Shown here: positions 14,586-21,382 of the stretch, piece after piece | How positions within the stretch are numbered: the stretch's first letter is position 1 | How the letters are laid out: each line of letters opens with the position of its first letter | Origin: Rikenellaceae bacterium UBA1749 | GTDB lineage: Bacteria; Bacteroidota; Bacteroidia; Bacteroidales; Rikenellaceae | DNA length: 21,507 bases | Direction: 5' to 3' | NCBI GenBank assembly: GCA_002315675.1 | Contig: DCHP01000044.1 | Location: 1-21,507, forward strand | Position numbers and translations under genes: made by a program | The notes under the pieces: model-generated | Database searches by the model: none | What the model was told of the DNA's origin: nothing | What the model saw: the letters and a program-made list of their open reading frames with translations, nothing else

Positions 14586-15575
14586 ATGGAATTTCATTTA
14601 TTAGATCTACTTATTGCATTCGCCGGAGGTGTATTCGGAGCGGCTATCGGAGCCTTTCCCGTATGGGTATTATGTGGGCTTGCAGTACTTATCGGTGCAA
14701 CAATAAACCTGACAGGAGGAAGTCCTGACTATATGAATCTGGTAGCCTGGGGTATTTTCCTGGGACCACAGACATCTTTTGCGGGAGGATGTGCTGCTGC
14801 AGCATATGCTGCCAAGCATAAATTGATTGATAACGGAAGAGATATATGTACAGCACTTGTCGGATTGAACAAACCAGACGTATTGCTTGTCGGAGGAATA
14901 TTTGGGGCAATTGGCCACATTATTTTGTATCTGCTTCTATTAGTTCCAAACTACAGTGAAATTTCATGGACCAACACTATCGCACTTGCAGTTATACTTG
15001 ACATGGTAATAGCTCGCGTTGTTTTTGGAAATACAGGGGTGTTCGGCAAATTGCCAGTCGGAGCCAACCGATGGAAACCAACCGATGAACATTCATGGGT
15101 TATATATCAATCTGATCCATTGCAGATGTTGATGCTTGCCATTGGTGTTGGCGCTCCAGCTGCCTACATGGCAATAATCCTACCTGGAAGCAGTGGACTA
15201 GTATTTGGTTTTGCAACAGTTGCATATACATTTATGATTATGGGATATAAGGTACCAGTAACACATCATATTGCCTTGTCTGCATCAATGATTACGGCCG
15301 CTACTGGAAATGTTGCATGGGGAATCACATTCGGAATACTTGCTATTTATCTCGGAGAACTTTGTGCAGCACTATTTGTCTACTATGGAGACACCCATAT
15401 CGACCCACCAACAATGGCATTGGTGCTTACATTCACATTATACCCACCTCTTGAGCTGTTACATGTTTTCGAGTTTCAGAGTGAATGGGTATGGCTTGTT
15501 CCAGTTATTGTAGCCCTTCTGGGAATAGGACTATTCAAGGTCTTACGAAAAGAAAAGAAACTAATACCAGAATAA
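14586..15575 (+). CDS. Polytopic membrane protein of unknown function
   Basis: The protein has 329 residues and roughly nine or ten membrane helices rich in Gly and Ala (FAGGVFGAAIGAFPVWVLCGLAVLIGATINL at the start). Two polar stretches stand out: GPQTSFAGGCAAAAYAAKHKLIDNGRDICTALVGLNKPD in the N-terminal third, and GKLPVGANRWKPTDEHSWVIYQSDPLQ in the middle. A conserved-looking VTHHIALSASMITAATGNVAWGI and YYGDTHIDPPTMAL lie in the C-terminal half. I do not recognise a named transporter family. Histidines at these places could bind metal, but this is conjecture. It starts 235 bases after the Fe-S protein gene, with no clear promoter between them, and ends in a strong terminator, so it may be the last gene of the hypAB unit. 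Confidence 0.75.
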   Translation: MEFHLLDLLIAFAGGVFGAAIGAFPVWVLCGLAVLIGATINLTGGSPDYMNLVAWGIFLGPQTSFAGGCAAAAYAAKHKLIDNGRDICTALVGLNKPDVLLVGGIFGAIGHIILYLLLLVPNYSEISWTNTIALAVILDMVIARVVFGNTGVFGKLPVGANRWKPTDEHSWVIYQSDPLQMLMLAIGVGAPAAYMAIILPGSSGLVFGFATVAYTFMIMGYKVPVTHHIALSASMITAATGNVAWGITFGILAIYLGELCAALFVYYGDTHIDPPTMALVLTFTLYPPLELLHVFEFQSEWVWLVPVIVALLGIGLFKVLRKEKKLIPE

Positions 15576-15596
15576 TACCCAAACACCGATATAGAC

Positions 15597-15630
15597 AAAA
15601 GACCTGCTATTTATTTGCAGGTCTTTTTAT
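15597..15630 (+). terminator. Strong, probably bidirectional terminator
   Basis: AAAAGACCTGC (15597-15607) and GCAGGTCTTTT (15617-15627) form a perfect 11-bp stem with a nine-base loop, followed by T-rich sequence on the plus strand. Read from the other side it also ends in TTTT, so it can serve the convergent EFR1-type gene as well. Confidence 0.85.
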
Positions 15631-15683
15631 TATATATATCATTTGAAACTTAATATGATCATAATCGAAACATATATCGGAGA

Positions 15684-16577
15684 TTACTCACCGAAGATTT
15701 CTTTATGTCGGGTATTAATGTAATCGTAGGTTTTGATATAGCACTTGAAAAAACCTTTTGTATCCTTAGTAATATATGGTTTATCGAGTTTTAACTGACG
15801 TATTTTTGCAAAATCATAACGGCCATTCACTTTCCAGCCCTGAAGGAAGCCGATATCAATAGCGGCTGTAGGACAAAAGAAAGAACATCTCATACACATA
15901 AGGCAATTATGGTGAAAAGCAACTTGTCCTTTTTTGTTTTCGTATATATTCTTGGTAGGGCAACGTTTTATACAAAGTCCGCAATGAGTGCACTTGTCAT
16001 GATGAACCTTATACAGGAAAGAATTTATATCACCGCCAATGAACTGGATTTTAACCCAGAAAGCAACAAAACGTGGAAAAAGCTTATATTTCTTGATATT
16101 TGGTATATCATGGGTAATTTCATAAACCAGTATATCATAAAGTTTTTCATCCATATCAAGCATTTCCTTTACCAGATTTTCATCAAAACGAAAATGAATA
16201 TTGTATGGCATCAAAAAATGATACTCATTCTTACAAACAGCACCATTGAAACGTAATTTATGAACTACAGATATGGAAGATGCATCATTAGCAATTTCTG
16301 TTTCACCAGAATTCTTATAAATGAAGACTTTCATTCCTTTTGGGAATTTCTGTTTCAAAATAAACTTAAGAAATGGCCATGGAGCATTATATCCATAAAT
16401 AGGATAGCCAAGTCCTATAATATCATATTTTGACAAATCAAGACGTTCCGTATTCAAAGGATCAATTTCATATGTTTCAACATTGAAATCGACTTTCTCA
16501 AGTCTGGACTTCAGAATATTTGTAACATATCTTGTATTGAATGTCCCGGTATAATATAGTAATAAACAATTAGTCAT
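15684..16577 (-). CDS. EFR1-type flavodoxin-ferredoxin fusion
   Basis: The protein has 297 residues. The N-terminal half is flavodoxin-like: LLLYYTGTFNTRYV (5-18) corresponds to the FMN phosphate loop, and DIIGLGYPIYGYNAPWPFLKF (52-72) and VFIYKNSGE (84-92) to later flavin contacts. The C-terminal part has two [4Fe-4S] motifs, C196/C199/C202/C206 (CTHCGLCIKRCP) and C225/C228/C231/C235 (CLMCMRCSFFCP). This combination is known in anaerobes as 'EFR1 family ferredoxin'. It would pass electrons between ferredoxin-type donors and a partner reductase in the cytosol. Its start overlaps the stop of the SnoaL-fold gene by one base (TAATG), so the two are translationally coupled, and the SDR gene lies upstream. 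It is a plausible electron supplier for the pathway of those genes. Confidence 0.88.
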   Translation of the reverse strand: MTNCLLLYYTGTFNTRYVTNILKSRLEKVDFNVETYEIDPLNTERLDLSKYDIIGLGYPIYGYNAPWPFLKFILKQKFPKGMKVFIYKNSGETEIANDASSISVVHKLRFNGAVCKNEYHFLMPYNIHFRFDENLVKEMLDMDEKLYDILVYEITHDIPNIKKYKLFPRFVAFWVKIQFIGGDINSFLYKVHHDKCTHCGLCIKRCPTKNIYENKKGQVAFHHNCLMCMRCSFFCPTAAIDIGFLQGWKVNGRYDFAKIRQLKLDKPYITKDTKGFFKCYIKTYDYINTRHKEIFGE

Positions 16578-17149
16578 TATTTTTCTTGTTTTGTTTTTCT
16601 CTTCAGGACCTTGTACTGGAAATACTTTCCGAATTTTCCGAGAGTTTCAGGATTCACCTTTGCTACGGCATCAAGAAAAGTTTTCTTTCCAAGTGTAAGA
16701 AGATTGAGCAGTCCACGAAGTTCAAAATATTCATAGCATCTCTTGTATCCAATAGAAGAGATTCGCCATGTCTGGTTATTCTCTTTCCTGTATGTTACAT
16801 AATATATAGCAGCACCATGAAGCTTCATCTTGTATTTTTGATGAAGTAGATAGTCTTCAAGATACCATTTTGCCTTGGCTGTTGTTGTATCGAGAATATC
16901 TATTTCACCACCATGTATCAAATGAGTTGAAGGCATATTCAAGGTCATTACACTGCACAGGAATTCAAGAACAGCATCTTTGCCATTATACGACATTTTA
17001 CCATTGCCGTATGAAGAAACAATATCGTCGGTAAAGCAATCTGAAATACCATCAAAATCCCTTGTATCAAGACACCTCTGGTATTTTGCCTGCAGATATC
17101 TGATGGCCTCTATATCCTCTAGTCTTGTGATTCTTTCTTCAATTGTCAT
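16577..17149 (-). CDS. SnoaL/NTF2-fold protein with BaiE-like active-site pattern
   Basis: The protein has 190 residues. Residues 1-145 have the SnoaL-like cone fold pattern, starting with a short helix (EERITRLEDIEAIRYLQAKY). The sequence resembles BaiE, the bile acid 7-alpha-dehydratase of Clostridium scindens, as I recall it: KYQRCLD, SSYGNGKM, H..HGGEI, AKWYLEDYL, GYKR.YE. The residues described for BaiE (Y30, D35, H83, D106, R146) have counterparts Y23, D28, H76, D99 (constant offset of 7) and R137. The C-terminal tail (146-190, basic, LLTLGKKTFLDAVAKV...) is extra. It could dehydrate or isomerise a steroid- or polyketide-like substrate; the actual substrate is unknown. It is coupled to the EFR1-type gene by TAATG. 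Many SnoaL-fold proteins share part of this pattern, so function is not proved. Confidence 0.75.
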   Translation of the reverse strand: MTIEERITRLEDIEAIRYLQAKYQRCLDTRDFDGISDCFTDDIVSSYGNGKMSYNGKDAVLEFLCSVMTLNMPSTHLIHGGEIDILDTTTAKAKWYLEDYLLHQKYKMKLHGAAIYYVTYRKENNQTWRISSIGYKRCYEYFELRGLLNLLTLGKKTFLDAVAKVNPETLGKFGKYFQYKVLKRKTKQEK

Positions 17150-17189
17150 AATGAATAGGCGGTATTATTTTCTACTATAATTTCTATTC

Positions 17190-17197
17190 CAAATATA
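17190..17197 (-). promoter_or_regulatory. Possible -7 box upstream of the SnoaL-fold gene
   Basis: TATATTTG on the minus strand is an exact -7 match 41 bases before the start at 17149, in the 93-base gap behind the SDR gene. No TTTG is found at the -33 distance, so it may be chance or a weak internal promoter. Confidence 0.35.
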
Positions 17198-17242
17198 TGT
17201 AACTGATCTTCAGCTGCGTATGTAAGTTGATTTCGCATTCTT

Positions 17243-18022
17243 TTAGAAAATTCCGAGTTTATGGACTAGTTTAAGCAGCCAGGTTGGTAAAAGTGAAGTT
17301 AAAAATTGCAGCAACTTTGTTGAAATACCTGGTGTAATTCTTGCCCTACCCTTCATCAAAGCCTTGATTGCTTTCCTTGCAAGTGCTTCCGGAGTTATTA
17401 TATATCCAAGCATAAGCCCTATCCTAACCTGGGTAGCAGGAATATTATACAGATCAGTTGCAACGGCACCTGGTCTCACACATGTAACATATACTCCGCT
17501 TTTGTATAGTTCAATATGAGTTGATCTTGAAATATTATTCAAAAAAGCTTTGGTGGATGAGTAAGTAGCAAGTCTCTGGAATCCCATGGTTGAAGTAACG
17601 GAACTCATATTCAGAATATAACCTTTATGACGGTTTACCATATCCTTACCGAAATAATAAGTAAGCATCGCAGGAGTAATCATATGAAGATTCATAATCA
17701 GCATATTGAACTTTTCTGAATCATCGAGAAATTCCCTATCATGATAGACACCGGCATTATTTACAAGGACATCAACCTCAAGGCCCATCTGGGTGATAGT
17801 ATCATAAAGTTCCTTTGCAGCATCCTGACAGCCAAGATCACGGAAGAGGGAAACTACATCAAGAGAGGGAAAATCACTCTTAAGAATTGTAGTCTTTTCC
17901 TCAAGGGCTTCAGATTGGTTGCTGACAATAATAAGATTGTAGCCATATTCGGCGAGTACTCTGGCATACTGATATCCTATTCCGGAACTTGCGCCGGTTA
18001 TCAGAGCATATGTTTTATTCAT
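17243..18022 (-). CDS. Short-chain dehydrogenase/reductase (SDR)
   Basis: The protein has 259 residues. It is a classical SDR that would oxidise or reduce a hydroxyl/keto group with NAD(P)(H). Motifs: cofactor-binding GASSGIG (10-16), NNAG (88-91), N111, catalytic S140/S141, and Y154-xxx-K158 (TYSSTKAF), then PGAVATD (184-190). The base after strand 2 (VSNQ) gives no clear NADP or NAD preference. The hydrophobic C-terminus (LLQFLTSLLPTWLLKLVHKLG) resembles membrane-associated members of the 17-beta-HSD12/3-ketoacyl reductase type. The frame can be extended upstream to 18097, but those 25 residues come from the repeat element, and MNKTYALITG fits the family start, so 18022 is chosen. It lies 93 bases upstream of the SnoaL-fold gene. 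Confidence 0.88.
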   Translation of the reverse strand: MNKTYALITGASSGIGYQYARVLAEYGYNLIIVSNQSEALEEKTTILKSDFPSLDVVSLFRDLGCQDAAKELYDTITQMGLEVDVLVNNAGVYHDREFLDDSEKFNMLIMNLHMITPAMLTYYFGKDMVNRHKGYILNMSSVTSTMGFQRLATYSSTKAFLNNISRSTHIELYKSGVYVTCVRPGAVATDLYNIPATQVRIGLMLGYIITPEALARKAIKALMKGRARITPGISTKLLQFLTSLLPTWLLKLVHKLGIF

Positions 18023-18043
18023 AAAACCAATTTTAACAAAACA

Positions 18044-18076
18044 CAAATTTACAATATTGAGTCTACATGAAAAAGT
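18044..18076 (-). promoter_or_regulatory. Probable promoter of the SDR gene, joined to the repeat element
   Basis: TAAATTTG on the minus strand (18044-18051) is an exact -7 box. It lies five bases from the inverted end of the element, whose T-run (complement of GAAAAAG, 18069-18075) occupies the -33 place. The start codon at 18022 would be about 15 bases from the transcription start. The geometry is the same as at 4287-4319. Confidence 0.5.
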
Positions 18077-18158
18077 ATTTTTTGTCATTTTTACCACTAT
18101 TACAGGTCTCTGGAATTGTGGTATCTCTCAATATTGGGACTTTTTCAAGCGTTCTCAA
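18057..18158. mobile_element. MITE-like element, copy B (102 bp, inverted ends)
   Basis: The left end TTGAGTCTACATGAAAAAGT and the reverse complement of the right end, TTGAGAACGCTTGAAAAAGT, agree at 15 of 20 positions, and the match extends outward (AATATTGAG on both sides). The interior aligns with copy A at 4300-4403 almost base for base, in the same orientation. It has no transposase frame. Start-containing frames inside it (for example MKKYFLSF... on the plus strand) are short and not supported. Confidence 0.65.
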
Positions 18159-18366
18159 TATTTCATCAAAAAAACAGGAATCTCTCATAACTATGCTACA
18201 AACAATACAGCCTGTATCAGATCATTGTACATAGATATCACTTGCCACGCATTCACGCTTGGGGTATTGATGGTTATAGATATAGTTTTAAATGAAGAAA
18301 GACAATTAAAATCTCGCCCATCCAAGCAGCTGTGAAAGTAATATTATTATTTAGCCACGAAAGGGA

Positions 18367-19449
18367 TTAAAAAAGTGTTTTACGGATAAAAGGCATCATA
18401 TGGGGTTCAAAGCCATATTCAGTGCCTAAATAGAGCATATGAAGTGCTCCGAATTTTGACAATTGATTGTCAACCTTCTGGGCTTTTTCAGGCGTATCTG
18501 CACCAAAGTACTCCTTGATAAACACATCCCATACTTTCTTCAATGTATCAAGACCAAAATGGTATAGGTGTTGGGCTATCTCTTCCGTATTCATTCGTGC
18601 TTGGAAATACCACATACCCATATCAAACATTGGATTTCCGTACCCGAAATCTGAAAGGTCTATCCACATGACACCATTGTCTGTCATAATAATATTGCTT
18701 AACTGCATATCGCCATGAAGACATGTGGTTTTTCTTGGCACTGAATTGACAAACTCAATTGCTTTTATCTTCTCGTCATCTGTCAATTCCTTACAGTTGA
18801 CAATAGACTGCCTGTAATAAATCGTGCGATCCTGGAAAACTTTTGTATTACACTCCTTGGTATGAAGTTCCTTGCATTTTTTTGCAAACAACACAGATAT
18901 TTCCTCCAGTCTATGAGGTTCGTCAGCAATTATTCTTGAAAAGGAGCGTTTGGATGGTATCCTCTCAAAATCCAGTGCAACACTGTCTTCATTTTCATAT
19001 AGTGTCCCTACCAGTGGAGTCTGAATCCCAAACTTGAAAACTTCACGTGCGACGATTTTTTCCTGAGACACAAGTTCCTTTTTAACCCTTGAACCATATA
19101 TTTTAATCATGGAATCACCATCTTCACTATTATATGCCTTTGACAGGAAACTGGCACCGAACTCCTGATATTTTGAGATATCAAGGGTTTTCGGTTTTCT
19201 GCAAACATTTACAAATGAAGAAACACCTGTATCCTCAAACTTCTCGGCTACCGCCTCATTGGCATTGACTATAAAAAAACGATAGTCCTGTTCCCTTGCT
19301 GTTAAAAGTAATCTTAATGATGCAAAATTGATATTGTCAACATTAGTAAAGTCAATAGTGTTTACAGAACTATGGTCCATCTGAGAAACAAGTATTTCAG
19401 TTGCTGTGCGGTCAAGAGTGCCAAAAGGTTTAAGTATAGAGTTTGCCAT
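18367..19449 (-). CDS. STAS-like domain fused to APH-type kinase (TIGR02172-like)
   Basis: The protein has 360 residues. Residues 1-85 look like a STAS/anti-sigma-antagonist domain (GTLDRTATEILVSQM, NTIDFTNVDNINFASLRLLL, FFIVNANEAVAEKFEDTGV). Residues about 95-360 are an aminoglycoside-phosphotransferase/choline-kinase-type fold: MIKIYG (114-119, K116), CLHGDMQLSNII (243-254; HGD at 245-247, catalytic D247, N252) and WIDLSDFGYGNPMFDMG (262-278; D264 and D267, the metal site). This kinase type is named TIGR02172 as far as I recall and occurs in gut bacteria; its substrate is unknown. The frame can be extended to 19584, but that part would overlap the divergent gene's signal peptide, so ATG at 19449 is chosen. 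The protein has no export signal. A resistance role should not be assumed from the fold. Confidence 0.8.
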   Translation of the reverse strand: MANSILKPFGTLDRTATEILVSQMDHSSVNTIDFTNVDNINFASLRLLLTAREQDYRFFIVNANEAVAEKFEDTGVSSFVNVCRKPKTLDISKYQEFGASFLSKAYNSEDGDSMIKIYGSRVKKELVSQEKIVAREVFKFGIQTPLVGTLYENEDSVALDFERIPSKRSFSRIIADEPHRLEEISVLFAKKCKELHTKECNTKVFQDRTIYYRQSIVNCKELTDDEKIKAIEFVNSVPRKTTCLHGDMQLSNIIMTDNGVMWIDLSDFGYGNPMFDMGMWYFQARMNTEEIAQHLYHFGLDTLKKVWDVFIKEYFGADTPEKAQKVDNQLSKFGALHMLYLGTEYGFEPHMMPFIRKTLF

Positions 19450-19457
19450 AAAAATAG

Positions 19458-19465
19458 TATCTTTG
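19458..19465 (+). promoter_or_regulatory. -7 box immediately before the GH110-like gene
   Basis: TATCTTTG is an exact TAnnTTTG match only six bases before ATG 19472. With the usual 6-7 base distance, transcription would start at or next to the start codon. The -33 part would lie inside the first codons of the divergent kinase gene; no TTTG is found at the right distance. Confidence 0.55.
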
Positions 19466-19471
19466 AATGTT

Positions 19472-21208
19472 ATGAAAAATTTACTTAAATATACAACAAT
19501 TCTTATATTGTTCCCAATAATTTTCAGTTCAAAAGAAACTGCAAATGGGAAAACACTGCATATTAAAGAGTTAGGTATGAGCATATATTCATACCAGAAT
19601 TATTCCGTCAATTTTCAAACTGCACTTTTGAAATGCAAAAATGAAGGTTATGACACCTTAGCCTTGGATTGTGGCAGATACGACATATGGCCTGAAGGTG
19701 CAATTCGGAAAGAATTATACATTTCCAATACATCATCTGAAAATGAGCTACCTTCAAAAGTCAAGGCAATAGGACTGTATCTTGATAATATCAACAATCT
19801 TACAGTAGAAGGAAACGGGGCTACATTAATGTTCCATGGAAGCATGACACCTGTAGCATTATACAAATGCAGCAACATAAAGATTCATAATCTTCATATA
19901 GATTTTGAAAGACCAGGAGGAAGTGAAGCTACCATAGTGGAGATAGGAGAAGATCATACCGATGTTAAATTCCACAAAGACAGCCGTTATGAGATAGACA
20001 ACGATGGTAAAATCATATTATTCGGGGAAGGATGGAAATCTTCAATAGTTGCATGCACTTGCTTTGATCCAGAAACAAAACACTATTCAAGGTGTGGAGC
20101 GTGGCATTCCATAAAAAGTGCTAAAGCAATTGAGATTGGAGAGAATATTGTCAGGTTTATGACAAAATGTGAGAACATCAAACCTGGATATATTCTTACA
20201 CTCAGAGACATCATAAGACATGATGTAGGGTTATTCATAAATGAAAGTGACAACACTACAATTGACAGCGTATTCATGCACTATATGCATGGACTAGGAA
20301 TGATTAGTCAGCGTTCAAGTAATATAACGATGCAATCAGTCAGATGTGCACCACGGGAAGGAAGCGGAAGGGTCCTTGCATCATCAGCTGATTTTATGCA
20401 TTTTTCAGGATGCAAGGGGCTGATTAAAATACATGACTGTTACTTCTGTGGAGCTCAGGACGATTGCGTAAACATTCATGGTACAGACCTAAAAGCCATA
20501 GAGAAATTAGGAGACAATAAATTGAAAGTCCGTTTCATGCATGACCAAAGCTATGGATTTGATGTCTATTCCCCTGGAGACTCTATAGCATTTCTTCAGG
20601 CATCAACCATGCAAAGAATTGGTTTTGCAAAAGTTGAATCGTTTAGAAAAGTCAACGAATATGAAATAGAGATCACTTTGGACAGAAATTTACCGAAGGA
20701 TTATAAAATCGGTGAGGATTGTATTGAAAATTACACATACACACCATCAGTTGATATTAGAAGAAATTATTTTTCAGGTGTATCAACAAGAGGAGTTCTT
20801 TTGACAACGCCAAAAAAAGCGGTGATTTCCGACAACATCTTCTTTGGAACTGGTATGGCAGCGATATTGATAGAAGGCGACGCAAAAGGATGGTTTGAAT
20901 GTGGTACAGTCAAAGATGTTCAAATAACCAGAAATAAATTCATTGACTGTAATTTCAGCGGTGGAGCCGCGATAGTAATAAACCCATCAAATAATATTAT
21001 TGATCCAAAAAAACCTGTTCACGAAAACATCAGAATACTGAATAACTATTTTGATTTACGCGGCCGTCGTTTAATTGAAGCCAAGAGCACTTCCAGGCTG
21101 ATAATAAAAGACAATGAAATAGTACAACCTGCGGAAGAACCTGTTGTTCTTAATGGTTGCAGTAAAACTGAAATCCAGAAAATTCCTGACAACCAGTCAA
21201 AGAAATAA
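19472..21208 (+). CDS. Secreted parallel beta-helix glycosidase, GH110 (alpha-1,3-galactosidase)-like
   Basis: The protein has 578 residues. It begins with a signal peptide (MKNLLKYTTILILFPIIFSS, then KETANGK). The frame is open further upstream to 19406, but that part is antisense to the kinase gene, so ATG 19472 is chosen. The body has the periodic short hydrophobic strands of a right-handed beta-helix (NNLTVEGNGATLMF, NIKIHNLHIDFE, NNTTIDSVFMHYMHGLG, VQITRNKFIDC, RILNNYFDLRG). The segments GLGMISQRSSNITMQSV, GSGRVLASSADFMHFSGCKG (D307) and CGAQDDCVNIHGTDLK (D330, D331) agree with what I recall of GH110 alpha-1,3-galactosidases of Bacteroides, which remove terminal galactose from blood-group-B-like or linear glycans. 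Paired aspartates fit an inverting mechanism. Subfamily and substrate are unverified. It stands alone, with no SusCD neighbours, and ends before a terminator. Confidence 0.75.
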   Translation: MKNLLKYTTILILFPIIFSSKETANGKTLHIKELGMSIYSYQNYSVNFQTALLKCKNEGYDTLALDCGRYDIWPEGAIRKELYISNTSSENELPSKVKAIGLYLDNINNLTVEGNGATLMFHGSMTPVALYKCSNIKIHNLHIDFERPGGSEATIVEIGEDHTDVKFHKDSRYEIDNDGKIILFGEGWKSSIVACTCFDPETKHYSRCGAWHSIKSAKAIEIGENIVRFMTKCENIKPGYILTLRDIIRHDVGLFINESDNTTIDSVFMHYMHGLGMISQRSSNITMQSVRCAPREGSGRVLASSADFMHFSGCKGLIKIHDCYFCGAQDDCVNIHGTDLKAIEKLGDNKLKVRFMHDQSYGFDVYSPGDSIAFLQASTMQRIGFAKVESFRKVNEYEIEITLDRNLPKDYKIGEDCIENYTYTPSVDIRRNYFSGVSTRGVLLTTPKKAVISDNIFFGTGMAAILIEGDAKGWFECGTVKDVQITRNKFIDCNFSGGAAIVINPSNNIIDPKKPVHENIRILNNYFDLRGRRLIEAKSTSRLIIKDNEIVQPAEEPVVLNGCSKTEIQKIPDNQSKK

Positions 21209-21267
21209 TGGTCCATTTCCGGAGAACACGATACAGAAACAATACAATAATGGAAATATATAATAGC

Positions 21268-21307
21268 GACAAAGGAACTCATTGAGAGTTCCTTTGTCTT
21301 CTGTTAT
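21268..21307 (+). terminator. Terminator of the GH110-like gene
   Basis: GACAAAGGAACTC (21268-21280) and GAGTTCCTTTGTC (21286-21298) form a perfect 13-bp stem with a five-base loop, followed by the T-rich TTCTGTTAT. Confidence 0.85.
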
Positions 21308-21382
21308 AAGTATTCTACTTAGTTAAACAATTAATCTTGAGGTGGAGATGGTGGATTATTAAAGAATCGGTAAAATATGCCA

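Noticed and set aside
18023..18097. N-terminal extension of the SDR frame to 18097
   Set aside because: The extra 25 residues are encoded by the repeat element and lie upstream of the probable transcription start; the SDR fold begins with MNKTYALITG.
18067..18235. Plus-strand frame beginning MKKYFLSF with a signal-like start in copy B
   Set aside because: Copy A has TTG in place of ATG, and the shared part is just the repeat; after it the two frames diverge.
18057..18335. Open frame of 92 codons on the plus strand over and beyond element copy B
   Set aside because: It starts inside the repeat, has no family resemblance or coding bias, and copy A does not keep the frame.
19406..19471. N-terminal extension of the GH110-like frame to 19406
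   Set aside because: It is antisense to the kinase coding sequence, and the signal peptide clearly begins at MKNLLKY (19472).
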